DNA of 64,000 nt from Sphingobacterium sp. HMA12 (GTDB lineage Bacteria > Bacteroidota > Bacteroidia > Sphingobacteriales > Sphingobacteriaceae): the NCBI RefSeq assembly GCF_002933815.1, contig NZ_BEYR01000001.1, forward strand, positions 2,163,765 through 2,227,764, read 5' to 3'. The position numbers and the translations under genes are program-made. Below, in pieces: positions 43,460-52,594 of the stretch. How positions within the stretch are numbered: position 1 is the first letter of the stretch; the number at the start of each line of letters is the position of its first letter. The notes under the pieces are model-generated. The model was not told the DNA's origin. It did not search any database and was given only the letters and a program-made list of their open reading frames with translations.

Positions 43460-46400
43460 ATGCTTAAGAAATTTATAGAAAGGCCTGTACTTGCCACCGT
43501 CATTTCCATATTACTTGTAATATTGGGCGTGATCGGTATCCTAAAGCTACCCTTACAGCAGTTTCCAGATATTGCCCCACCTGCGGTACAGGTAACTGCC
43601 TTATATCCGGGCGCCAATGCCGAAACAGTACTGCGCGCCGTAGCCCCCTCTTTGGAAGAATCCATCAATGGTGTCGAAAACATGAGCTATATGAGCTCTA
43701 CAGCGAGTAACGACGGATCATTGATGATCACAGTTTATTTTAAACTTGGTACCGATCCCGACCAAGCCGCTGTCAATGTACAGAACCGCGTGGCTCAGGC
43801 TACCAGCCAACTTCCGGCCGAAGTTGTTCAGGCAGGGATTACAACAGCCAAACAACAAAATAGCTTGATCATGGTATTGGATCTATATACCGAGGATGAA
43901 GGTAAATATGATCAAACTTTTATCACCAACTACGCGCAGATCAATATCATTCCCGAACTTAAACGTATCCCCGGAGTGGGACAGGCGCTCGCTTTTGGTG
44001 GTAGTAAAGATTATTCCATGCGTGTATGGCTTAACCCAAACCAAATGGCCGCCTACAAATTAACTCCGGAAGAGGTTATGTCGGCAATACAAGATAAAAA
44101 CGTCGAAGCTGCTCCGGGAAAATTTGGAGAAAGCAGTCGCGAAGCCTTTGAGTTTGTTATTAAATATAAAGGTAAGCTTAACCAACCCAGTGATTACGAA
44201 AATATTATTATCCGTTCAAATACGGATGGTTCCGTCTTAAAGCTTAAAGATGTCGCCCGAGTTGAATTGGGATCGTATACTTATGCAAGTCATACACGTA
44301 TCAATGGTAAAGCAGGACTCAATATCGGGGTAATGCAATTAGCAGGATCCAATGCGAATGAAATCCAGATTGCTATTCAGGAATTTATGGAGAAAGCCTC
44401 CTTAAGCTTTCCAAAAGGTGTAAAATATCTTGTTTTATATAATACCAAGGACGCACTTGATCAATCTATTGATCAAGTTAAACATACCTTGATCGAAGCT
44501 TTTATTCTGGTCTTTTTAGTTGTTTTCCTATTCCTTCAGGATTTTAGATCAACACTGATACCGGCTATTGCTGTGCCTGTAGCGATTGTGGGGACATTCT
44601 TCTTTATGCAACTTTTTGGCTTCTCCATCAATCTATTGACATTATTTGCACTTGTGCTGGCTATCGGTATCGTCGTGGATGATGCCATCGTGGTGGTCGA
44701 GGCCGTACATGCCAAAATGGAACATAATAATCTCCCGCCCAAATTAGCGACGACCTCAGCCATGAGTGAGATCACGGGAGCCATTATCTCCATTACACTG
44801 GTCATGTCCGCGGTCTTCCTCCCTATCGGTTTTATGGAAGGTTCGACGGGAGTTTTCTATCGACAATTTGCCTTTACACTGGCCATAGCCATCGTGATCT
44901 CAGCGATCAATGCGTTGACTTTAAGTCCAGCACTTTGTGCCCTGTTTTTAAAACCTACACACCATAATCATGATGATACTAAAAAACTTAATTTCAAAGA
45001 ACGATTCTTCACTGGATTTAACGTTGGTTTTGATCGCCTGACCAAAAACTATTTAGGTAGCTTACGTTTTCTGATCCGTTACAAATGGGTAGCTTTCGCG
45101 GGCTTAGGGATCACCTTATTCTTGACAATTTTTATGATCCGTCGTACACCTACCGGATTTATCCCTTCCGAAGACCAGGGTTTTATCGCCGTATCATTAT
45201 CTATGCCTGCGGGTGCCTCTTTGGACCGTACTTCGGGCGCTTTGGCTGAAGCTGAAAAACAGCTCCAACATGCTGATTTCACAAAGACTTTAAACGTTTT
45301 GGCTGGTTTTAATATTCTAACTCAGTCAACCAGCCCATCGGCAGGCGTTGCTTTTATTTTGTTGAAACCACATGAAGAACGGGGCAGTATCAAGGATATC
45401 AACGCGATTATGGCTGATGTCAACCAACGTCTGGCAAGTATCAAAGGCGCAAATTTTTTCGTCTTTACATTTCCAACAGTTCCCGGATTTAGTAATGTAG
45501 ATGGTCTTGACATGGTGCTTCAGGATAGAACAGGTGGACAACTTGGCAAATTCAGTACAATCGGTCAAGGCTTTATCGGTGAACTGATGAAACGTCCTGA
45601 AATCATGATGGCCTTCACCACATTCAAAGCCGATTATCCGCAGTACGAACTACAGGTTGATGATATCAAAGCCGAACAACTTGGTGTAAGCACCAAAAGC
45701 ATCTTACAGACCATGCAAGCCTACTTTGGTAGCGCGCAGGCGTCAGATTTTAACCGTTTCGGAAAGTACTATCGTGTTATGGTACAAGCGGATGCAAAAG
45801 ACCGTAGCGAACCAACTTCCATGGACGGAATCTTTGTTAAAAACAGATTGGGCGACATGGTACCTATCAATACCTTGGTGAAATTGGAACGTGTCTATGG
45901 CCCTGAAACTGCTTCGCGTTATAATTTGTTTAATTCGATCGGAATCAATGCGATCCCAAAACCGGGCTATAGTTCAGGTGATGCGATCCGCGCTGTGGAA
46001 GAAGTCGCCAAACAGCATTTACCCACCGGATTTACGTATGAATTTTCGGGTATGACCAAAGAAGAAATTGTTTCGGGAGGTCAATCTACACTTATTTTTA
46101 TCCTCTGTCTGATCTTTGTTTACTTCCTACTTGCGGCACAATATGAAAGTTATATTATCCCATTGGCGGTTATACTCTCTATTCCAACAGGTATATTCGG
46201 TGTCTTTGCCGCAATTAGCTTCACCGATACTGCCAATAATATTTACGTCCAGGTAGCATTGGTCATGTTGATCGGATTACTGGCTAAGAATGCCATTTTA
46301 ATTGTTGAATTTGCCATTCAGGGACGTAAACAGGGTCTCTCGATACCGAGTGCAGCACTTAAAGCCGCGCGCTTGCGTCTGAGACCTATTATCATGACAT

Positions 46401-46648
46401 CATTGGCTTTCATTGTAGGTATGATCCCCATGATGACCGCAGTCGGTCCATCCGCACAAGGAAATCATTCGATCAGTATTGCGGCGGCAGGAGGAATGCT
46501 TAGTGGGGTAGTATTAGGACTTTTTATTATTCCTATCCTCTTTATAGTTTTCCAGTTTATACAGGAAAAAGTAAGCGGTACCTCAAAAGAAAAACAACTG
46601 GAGAATGAACACATTTCTTTGGAAATCCCTGTGCATACAAATAATTAG
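43460..46648 (+). CDS. RND multidrug efflux permease, HAE1/AcrB type (system 1)
   Basis: 1062 residues from MLKKFIERPVLATVIS; an ATG 69 bp upstream would overlap the adaptor. Twelve membrane helices with two large periplasmic loops. The proton-relay aspartates are present in GIVVDDAIVVVEAVHAKME, and the family signature FPDIAPPAVQVTALYPGANA is at the N-terminus. It exports drugs or other amphiphiles through the inner membrane. About 60% of residues by eye match the second permease at 52595 over the first 180 positions. It is 19 bp after the adaptor. Confidence 0.96.
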   Translation: MLKKFIERPVLATVISILLVILGVIGILKLPLQQFPDIAPPAVQVTALYPGANAETVLRAVAPSLEESINGVENMSYMSSTASNDGSLMITVYFKLGTDPDQAAVNVQNRVAQATSQLPAEVVQAGITTAKQQNSLIMVLDLYTEDEGKYDQTFITNYAQINIIPELKRIPGVGQALAFGGSKDYSMRVWLNPNQMAAYKLTPEEVMSAIQDKNVEAAPGKFGESSREAFEFVIKYKGKLNQPSDYENIIIRSNTDGSVLKLKDVARVELGSYTYASHTRINGKAGLNIGVMQLAGSNANEIQIAIQEFMEKASLSFPKGVKYLVLYNTKDALDQSIDQVKHTLIEAFILVFLVVFLFLQDFRSTLIPAIAVPVAIVGTFFFMQLFGFSINLLTLFALVLAIGIVVDDAIVVVEAVHAKMEHNNLPPKLATTSAMSEITGAIISITLVMSAVFLPIGFMEGSTGVFYRQFAFTLAIAIVISAINALTLSPALCALFLKPTHHNHDDTKKLNFKERFFTGFNVGFDRLTKNYLGSLRFLIRYKWVAFAGLGITLFLTIFMIRRTPTGFIPSEDQGFIAVSLSMPAGASLDRTSGALAEAEKQLQHADFTKTLNVLAGFNILTQSTSPSAGVAFILLKPHEERGSIKDINAIMADVNQRLASIKGANFFVFTFPTVPGFSNVDGLDMVLQDRTGGQLGKFSTIGQGFIGELMKRPEIMMAFTTFKADYPQYELQVDDIKAEQLGVSTKSILQTMQAYFGSAQASDFNRFGKYYRVMVQADAKDRSEPTSMDGIFVKNRLGDMVPINTLVKLERVYGPETASRYNLFNSIGINAIPKPGYSSGDAIRAVEEVAKQHLPTGFTYEFSGMTKEEIVSGGQSTLIFILCLIFVYFLLAAQYESYIIPLAVILSIPTGIFGVFAAISFTDTANNIYVQVALVMLIGLLAKNAILIVEFAIQGRKQGLSIPSAALKAARLRLRPIIMTSLAFIVGMIPMMTAVGPSAQGNHSISIAAAGGMLSGVVLGLFIIPILFIVFQFIQEKVSGTSKEKQLENEHISLEIPVHTNN

Positions 46649-46654
46649 TGAACA

Positions 46655-48100
46655 ATGACAACATCGAAATATATGAATAGAAAAGTAAAGCTGCTGACAG
46701 TTTTCATTTTATCCTTTGTCGCGTGGTCTTGTAAAACAGATAAACTGGTCAGCAATAAACATCTTGCTCCTAATCTGCCCGAGCAATATCGCGATCAGGG
46801 ACAAGTATCCCTGGAAAATAATATCGGCTCTATTCCATGGCGCGACTTCTTTAAAGATCCGGTTTTACAAAGCTTGATCGACAGCGCTATCCAGCATAAT
46901 CTGGACATGCAATTAGCACTGAAAAATATAGAGTCGTCTCAACTGAGCCTGAAGCAGGCAAAAGCAAACTATCTTCCTGCCGCTCAGTTGCAGGTTAGAG
47001 GAAATAGTACCAACCCATCCAATAACAGCATGAATGGATTGAGTCTGGCACAATTTCTAAAACAAAATCATGTTGAAGACTATACAGCATCCATTGGTTT
47101 ATCTTGGGAGGCGGATCTGTGGGGGAAAATCAAGAATCAAAACGCTGCGGCTTTAGCTTCCTACCTGCAAACTGAGGAAGCAAAAAAAGTCATACAAACG
47201 CAATTGATTGCCCAGGTTGCCCAAGGTTATTATCAACTTTTGATGCTCTATCAGTTAAGGGATATTGCGCAACAAAATTTACAACTAAGCGATACCACGC
47301 TCCGTATTGTCAAGCAACAATACGAAGTTGGTGATATCACATTACTTGCATTGGAACAAGTCGATGCGCAACGTCTATCCGCCGCTGCGCTTATACCTGA
47401 TTTCGAACAGCAGATCCATCTTCAGGAGAATGCGATTCAAATTCTCAGTGGCAAACTCCCAGCGGAAATTAAAACACAGGAGCAATTAGTCAATGTTCGT
47501 TTTCCCGAAGATCTGGCAACAGGGATACCGGCAGATTTATTAAGCCATCGTCCGGATGTTAAACAGGCAGAGCTTGCTGTCACGGCTTCTCAGGCCTATC
47601 AAAAATCTGCTAAAGCAAGAATGTACCCCTCGTTGGTCATTAGCGCTGAAGCAGGTGTAAATGCGTTTAAAACCAGTAATTGGTTTAATCTGCCTGCATC
47701 TCTATTTGGTGCGATCACAGGTAGTATTACACAGCCTATTTTTCAGCGCAGAGAGCTGAAAACACAATATGAGCTTGCCCGCATAGAACAAGAGAAGAAC
47801 GTTATGATTTTTAAACAAAAAGTCATTTCAGCCGCCGGAGAAGTTTCTGACGCGCTGGTCTCTATTCAAAAATTGAAAGAAAAACAACAGATTACTTTGG
47901 ATAGAACCACTCGTTTAAAAGAGGCCACTAAACATGCCAACCTTCTTTTCGAAACTGGTATGGCAACTTATCTGGAAGTAATCACTGCACAAAGCAATAT
48001 ATTACAGAGCGAACTTGAGCTGGCTCAAGTGAAGAAAGCCGAGCTTTCTGCTGTAGTCGATCTGTATCGCTCCTTAGGTGGCGGATGGAGCAATAACTAA
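46655..48100 (+). CDS. RND efflux outer membrane channel, NodT/OprM-like lipoprotein (system 1)
   Basis: 481 residues. Signal peptide with lipobox VAWSC (cysteine 26); a start at residue 7 is possible. Two outer-membrane efflux repeats: SIGLSWEADLWGKIKNQNAA in the first and ASLFGAITGSITQPIFQRRE in the second, with helical barrels between (ELSRAKLKLAQA-type). Ends VVDLYRSLGGGWS. Forms the TolC-like trimer with the preceding adaptor and pump. Six bases after the permease stop, so co-translated, and followed by a terminator. Confidence 0.95.
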   Translation: MTTSKYMNRKVKLLTVFILSFVAWSCKTDKLVSNKHLAPNLPEQYRDQGQVSLENNIGSIPWRDFFKDPVLQSLIDSAIQHNLDMQLALKNIESSQLSLKQAKANYLPAAQLQVRGNSTNPSNNSMNGLSLAQFLKQNHVEDYTASIGLSWEADLWGKIKNQNAAALASYLQTEEAKKVIQTQLIAQVAQGYYQLLMLYQLRDIAQQNLQLSDTTLRIVKQQYEVGDITLLALEQVDAQRLSAAALIPDFEQQIHLQENAIQILSGKLPAEIKTQEQLVNVRFPEDLATGIPADLLSHRPDVKQAELAVTASQAYQKSAKARMYPSLVISAEAGVNAFKTSNWFNLPASLFGAITGSITQPIFQRRELKTQYELARIEQEKNVMIFKQKVISAAGEVSDALVSIQKLKEKQQITLDRTTRLKEATKHANLLFETGMATYLEVITAQSNILQSELELAQVKKAELSAVVDLYRSLGGGWSNN

Positions 48101-48403
48101 ATTTTAAAGATTTGCAATTTTTCTAATTTTATATCACATATCTGGGAAACAGGGGACCGCGAGGGTCTCCTGTTTTATTGTTTTATAGCAACACATTTTA
48201 ACGCTTACCGCCCCTACCTGGTTTGGCGTTCCGATTCGACCTTGCGACAGTAGCTCCCAGCTATCTCCGCTCTTTTTTCAAATTTTACCTATCCTATACT
48301 TACCCATATAGACATTGTTATAAATCTTTCAAACCTTGGAATAAAAGGGACAAATACCGCAGTAATCATGTAATTATTTTTGTGAAACAATAAATTTAAT
48401 AAC
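48101..48403. other. Intergenic region after RND system 1
   Basis: Contains a terminator at 48147-48180 and, near its end, TATTTTTG at 48375-48382 as a possible -7 box of the DUF4822 gene without a good -33. The remainder shows no gene, repeat or conserved structure. Confidence 0.4.
48147..48180 (+). terminator. Intrinsic terminator after RND system 1
   Basis: AAACAGGGGACC pairs with GGGTCTCCTGTTT with one bulge around GCGA, followed by TTTATTGTTTTAT. Confidence 0.75.
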
Positions 48404-48886
48404 ATGAGAAATTTAAAAACGCTGGCAATGGTATGTTGCGTTGCCATTTGCGCTTTATTGCTTGGAAGCTGCAGTAAAGATGATGAAATTACTCCCGAGC
48501 CTCAGCTGACACCAAGTGAGGTATTGGCAAGTACAGCCTGGGAAACGACAAATGCCAAAAATAACAAAGGTGAAAGCGTGGCCCTGACCGATGCTAACGT
48601 CTCAAATTTTGTGGGTTTCGCCTACTTTAAATCGGATGGGTCCTTTACCATGTTTAATCTTGATGACTCTCCCAAAATGCAGGGCGACTGGTCTGTTTCA
48701 GCGGATGGAAAAACACGGACCATCGTCGCTAAAAATGCTACCGGAGAAACGCTTTTCACACGCGTAGTTGATATAACGGTATTGACAAAAAAGGAATTTA
48801 CGTACCGAATCTATCCAAATAACGACAATAAAACCGTTTATTTCGACATTATCCATACACCAACAACACACAAAGAGCCAAAGTAA
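48404..48886 (+). CDS. DUF4822 lipoprotein
   Basis: 160 residues. Lipobox LLLGSC with cysteine 23, followed by the acidic KDDEITPEPQ typical of Bacteroidota surface or periplasmic lipoproteins. The mature domain has TPSEVLASTAWETTNAKNNK, FKSDGSFTMFNLDDSPKMQG, DWSVSADGKTRTIV and RIYPNNDNKTVYFDIIHTPT, which I recognise as DUF4822. Function is unknown; a predicted beta-barrel lipocalin-like fold fits. Single-gene unit with a strong terminator downstream. Confidence 0.9.
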   Translation: MRNLKTLAMVCCVAICALLLGSCSKDDEITPEPQLTPSEVLASTAWETTNAKNNKGESVALTDANVSNFVGFAYFKSDGSFTMFNLDDSPKMQGDWSVSADGKTRTIVAKNATGETLFTRVVDITVLTKKEFTYRIYPNNDNKTVYFDIIHTPTTHKEPK

Positions 48887-48936
48887 CCGCTGTATTACTT
48901 GACTATATAGCACGATATTTCCTCTTAAACCACAAG

Positions 48937-48972
48937 GATTGACAATGCTCCTGTTTTGTCAATCTTTTTTTT
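48937..48972 (+). terminator. Intrinsic terminator after the DUF4822 gene
   Basis: GATTGACAA and TTGTCAATC form a perfect 9-bp stem around a 10-base loop, followed by eight T. Confidence 0.9.
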
Positions 48973-49356
48973 AGCTCCGTTTTTAAAGTTTATTCCAATT
49001 CATAAACTCATCACATTTCGCAAGATATTTACAATCAGACACTTTGAAAGCTATATAATCAGCGATAGACAATTGAATTTTGTTATTGACTCAGCCATTG
49101 GGGATTTTTGTACCTTATTTTTGTTAAACTATTTACAAAAGCAAATTAAATACTGTTATTTTGATTGTATTACTGAAATTAATTCAGTAAATTCTATAAG
49201 AAAGACATAAATCAGAACATTGATGCAATATACGATTGGGTTGTACAAATTGATCTTTCAGCCTGCTCTTTGTACGCTTCAGAATAAATTTTTACTCCAA
49301 TCATTAAACGAATTGCGAAATTTATAGCGATTAAATAGCATATATAAGTAAAAAGA
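48973..49356. other. Intergenic region before the LytS-type kinase gene
   Basis: AT-rich, no supported gene. A TATTTTTG at 49116-49123 could be a -7 box but has no well-placed -33. An 84-codon frame here begins inside the terminator and has no protein-like features. Confidence 0.4.
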
Positions 49357-50463
49357 ATGCAAGATAAGACACTCTATAAATATGAGAAGAATCTAATCAG
49401 TACAAATAAAAAAAGGGTATTATTTACCATACTGTCATTTTTTCTCATCTATCTTGTTACCTATATTATCGATCCATTTTCTAGTTGCTGGAACGGCTAT
49501 TTCCAGCGAAATAGGTTTGAAATATTGGGAGAATGGACATTTACGATCATCTATAGTTTTCTGATCTCCGAGTTCAGTATTATTGTACACAATAGATTGG
49601 ACCGTGTCTTAACTTGGAAAGACAACCCAACGGAAAGACTATTAATTGAAACAGTTATCAATCTCATTGTAGTTCTTCTCATCAATTTATTGCTGGTTTA
49701 CATCATCTCCCGGTATTATTATGAACTTCAAAATATCACGATTGCAACGTCTCTGGAAGAAAAAAGAGGTGTCATTCAAAATATTTCCATCAGCGTCATG
49801 ATCGCTTTAATGATCATGGGGATTAACATTGGTATTCATCTGATCAACAACTGGAAAAATGAATCCATACGTGCAGCTAAGCTCGGGCAAGTTATTCTCG
49901 AAACTGAACTTCAATCGCTAAAGCTACAGATTGACCCACATTTTGTCTTCAACAATTTGAGTGTATTATCCGAAATAATTTTAGAGGATCAACAGCTCGG
50001 ATATGAATATGCGGAGAATTTCTCCAAAATATACCGCTACCTGTTGGTGAATTCAAAAAAAGATGTGATCGCTCTCGAGGAAGAACTCAATTTTCTAGAT
50101 TCCTATATTTTCTTGATAAAAAATAGATTTGGGGATGGGGTCCATTTTGAAATAAATGTAGATCCTGCGAAGTCCAATTATCAATTACCACCGCTTACCT
50201 TACAGCTTTTGGTTGAAAATGCACTAAAGCACAATCAAACCAATAAGAAGCGTTCATTAAAGATTAAGGTATACACCAATGCACAGAACCAATTAGTTGT
50301 CGAAAATATTTTGATACCAATAGAAAATGTATCCGAATCATCTGGAATAGGTATTTCGAATATCATCAAAAGATATGATCTATTGTCGAATCTGCAACCG
50401 GAGATATTGAACAATGGAAAGACATTCAAAGTTAATCTACCACTTATAGAACAAAACTCATGA
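49357..50463 (+). CDS. LytS-type sensor histidine kinase
   Basis: 368 residues. Four membrane helices (about 20-38, 62-78, 98-120, 143-165), then a His_kinase domain with phospho-acceptor H195 in KLQIDPHFVFNNLSVLSEII and an ATPase part with LTLQLLVENALKHNQTNKKR and SSGIGISNIIKRYDLL. The DPHF variant of the usual NPHF is noted. The stop overlaps the start of the response regulator (ATGA, 50460-50463), so they form a two-component pair. Position upstream of RND system 2 suggests that pump is the target. Inner membrane. Confidence 0.93.
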   Translation: MQDKTLYKYEKNLISTNKKRVLFTILSFFLIYLVTYIIDPFSSCWNGYFQRNRFEILGEWTFTIIYSFLISEFSIIVHNRLDRVLTWKDNPTERLLIETVINLIVVLLINLLLVYIISRYYYELQNITIATSLEEKRGVIQNISISVMIALMIMGINIGIHLINNWKNESIRAAKLGQVILETELQSLKLQIDPHFVFNNLSVLSEIILEDQQLGYEYAENFSKIYRYLLVNSKKDVIALEEELNFLDSYIFLIKNRFGDGVHFEINVDPAKSNYQLPPLTLQLLVENALKHNQTNKKRSLKIKVYTNAQNQLVVENILIPIENVSESSGIGISNIIKRYDLLSNLQPEILNNGKTFKVNLPLIEQNS

Positions 50464-51221
50464 GCATAACCAATGTATTGATTATTGAGGATGAAAAATT
50501 GAATGCTGATCGTCTAAAACGACTATTGAAGGAAATAAAACCCGCCATACAAATACTGGATGTTTTGGATAGTATTGCAGATAGTATCACTTGGTTTCAA
50601 AGTAATGAATCTGCGGATTTGGTGATGATGGATATCCGTCTTTCTGATGGTTTAAGTTTCGAGATTCTGGAAAACATAAAAATTGACTGTCCCATTATCT
50701 TTACGACTGCATTTGATGAATATGCCGTCAGGGCCTTTAAGTTCAACAGTATAGATTATCTCCTGAAACCCGTAGAAAAAAAAGAACTAGAAAATGCACT
50801 GATCAAATTAGACAATCTAAAACTTCAACAGACGAGTCAGGCCCCAATCCAGGGCTTATTGGATTTTATTTATCCAAAAGATTTCAGAACCCGGTTTCTG
50901 CTTCCTTACAAGGATGGTTATAAAACAATATTGGTCGAAGACATTCAGTATTTTTACTCAGAGTTTAAGTTAACACATGCCAAATTGAAATGTGGTACGG
51001 TCGAAATTGTACCGCAAACCTTAGAAGAGCTGGAGCAGCAACTAAATCCCAAAGTTTTTTTTCGTGCCAATCGACAATTTATTGTGCATATAGATGCAAT
51101 AAAGAGATTACATAACCATTTTAATGGCAAACTTAAAGTAGAAATCAAATATAGCGAAGATGTCGAGATCCTGGTTAGTCGCGAAAAAGCTCAACTCTTA
51201 AAAAATTGGTTGGATTATTAA
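50460..51221 (+). CDS. LytTR family response regulator
   Basis: 253 residues. The receiver domain has DE at 11-12 and phospho-acceptor D58 (DLVMMDIRLSDG), with the conserved T (IFTTAFDEYAVRAF) and K (YLLKPVEK). A LytTR DNA-binding domain follows at about 145-250 (IQYFYSEFKLTHAKLK, FFRANRQFIVHIDAIKRLHN). It partners the overlapping histidine kinase. About 135 bp after it, a direct repeat with a 21-bp period sits before RND system 2, as expected for a LytTR site. Confidence 0.94.
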   Translation: MSITNVLIIEDEKLNADRLKRLLKEIKPAIQILDVLDSIADSITWFQSNESADLVMMDIRLSDGLSFEILENIKIDCPIIFTTAFDEYAVRAFKFNSIDYLLKPVEKKELENALIKLDNLKLQQTSQAPIQGLLDFIYPKDFRTRFLLPYKDGYKTILVEDIQYFYSEFKLTHAKLKCGTVEIVPQTLEELEQQLNPKVFFRANRQFIVHIDAIKRLHNHFNGKLKVEIKYSEDVEILVSREKAQLLKNWLDY

Positions 51222-51356
51222 TAGAGCCCTCTCTAATTCCCTATTTTTGGACACAATCAACTGGAACGGACAGCTGTCCAACTAGCGTCTTTCTAAGGAA
51301 AACGATAAAAAAGACCCATTCTGATTAAATAATATAAAAATTCAGCGCATTATAGC

Positions 51357-51390
51357 TACGTTTCAGTAGGCAATTGTTACGTCTCGGTAG
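51357..51390 (+). promoter_or_regulatory. Direct repeat, probable LytTR binding site before RND system 2
   Basis: TACGTTTCAGTAG (51357-51369) and TACGTCTCGGTAG (51378-51390) match at 11 of 13 positions and start 21 bp apart, two helical turns. LytTR proteins bind direct repeats of about 9 bp spaced this way. The site lies 58 bp upstream of the adaptor ATG. A perfect GGACAGCTGTCC palindrome at 51268-51279 is a second feature of this region. Confidence 0.65.
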
Positions 51391-51448
51391 ATTTCCTGAC
51401 AACATCCCTTAAAAGAATTCTTTCTTTTGCTTTATATAAAATGATAAA

Positions 51449-52558
51449 ATGGCACTAAGAACGATGACTTTAAAACCTATACTTACATTTATTACAGCAG
51501 CTACATTATTATCGTCCTGTGGAGGCAACCAAGAACAACCGCAAGAGCAGGCAGTGACTGTTGACTTTATTGAACTATCCCCCGCACAGGCGGAAACAGA
51601 AAAAAAATATCCCGGCACATTAGAGGGTACAGTCAATGTTGACGTAAAAGCTCAAGTAACGGGTTACCTCGAGCAGATCTATGTGAAAGAGGGGGATTAT
51701 GTCACAAAAGGCCAAGCCCTTTTCAAAATAAAAGCAGATGTATATAATGAACAAGTTAATAACAGCAGGGCAGCTTATCAGGCAGCGTTGTCCGCAGAAC
51801 AAAATGCGAAACTAGAAATTGAAAAGATCAAACCGCTTGTAGAAGGCAAAGTGTATACCGAACTTCAGCTTAAAACCGCTGAAGCGAATTACGCTGCGGC
51901 AAAAGCACAGGTCGCACAAGCACAAGCAGCGCTAGGTTCATCACAAATTAATGCACGATTTACCTTAATTAATGCTCCAGTTAGCGGCTACATCGGACGA
52001 ATTCCAAATCGTATCGGAAATCTGATTACAGCAGTAGATGCCACACCGTTGACAACATTAGCTGAAATCAATACCGTGAACGTGTATTTTTCCTTAAGTG
52101 AAGCTGATTTTATAGCCTTTATGAAGGACCACAGAACAAAATCATCTCAGGATGATGCAACATTGATCCTCGCTGACGGTACAGTCTATAATCACCCTGG
52201 AAAAGTAGAAATGGCCAGCGGTAATATTGATAGGACAACTGGTAGTATGACACTAAAGGCAATCTTTACTAACCCAGACAAGATACTTCGTTCTGGCGGT
52301 TCAGCCAAAGTTGTCCTAAAAAAGGCTCATGATAATGTATTGTTAGTTCCCAAAGCAGCTGTTAAAGATATCCAGGACCGTTATTTTGTCTATGTCATTG
52401 GAGACAAAAATAAAATTGCCATGAAGCAGATCGAGATTGCCGGAAATACGGCCAATGAGTATCTGCTCAAATCAGGTCTGACAGCGGGTGAAAAAATCGT
52501 AATGAATCGAATTGATATGCTTAATGACGGAATGCAAGTTCAACCTACTAAGAAATAA
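51449..52558 (+). CDS. RND efflux periplasmic adaptor lipoprotein (system 2)
   Basis: 369 residues. Lipobox LLSSC (cysteine 24; a start at residue 6 is also possible). Lipoyl-like part (VKAQVTGYLEQIYVKEGDYV, GQALFKIKADVYNEQV), coiled-coil helices (AYQAALSAEQNAKLEIEKIK), and a membrane-proximal part with GNIDRTTGSMTLKAIFTNPD. It parallels the system 1 adaptor in domain order but lacks the long signal N-region. First gene of the second efflux operon. Confidence 0.95.
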   Translation: MALRTMTLKPILTFITAATLLSSCGGNQEQPQEQAVTVDFIELSPAQAETEKKYPGTLEGTVNVDVKAQVTGYLEQIYVKEGDYVTKGQALFKIKADVYNEQVNNSRAAYQAALSAEQNAKLEIEKIKPLVEGKVYTELQLKTAEANYAAAKAQVAQAQAALGSSQINARFTLINAPVSGYIGRIPNRIGNLITAVDATPLTTLAEINTVNVYFSLSEADFIAFMKDHRTKSSQDDATLILADGTVYNHPGKVEMASGNIDRTTGSMTLKAIFTNPDKILRSGGSAKVVLKKAHDNVLLVPKAAVKDIQDRYFVYVIGDKNKIAMKQIEIAGNTANEYLLKSGLTAGEKIVMNRIDMLNDGMQVQPTKK

Positions 52559-52594
52559 AAACCTATAGTAGATTTATCTAAAATTTAAAATAAA

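Noticed and set aside
48956..49210. 84-codon plus-strand frame after the DUF4822 gene
   Set aside because: It starts inside an intrinsic terminator, has an unlikely composition and no promoter or ribosome-binding site.
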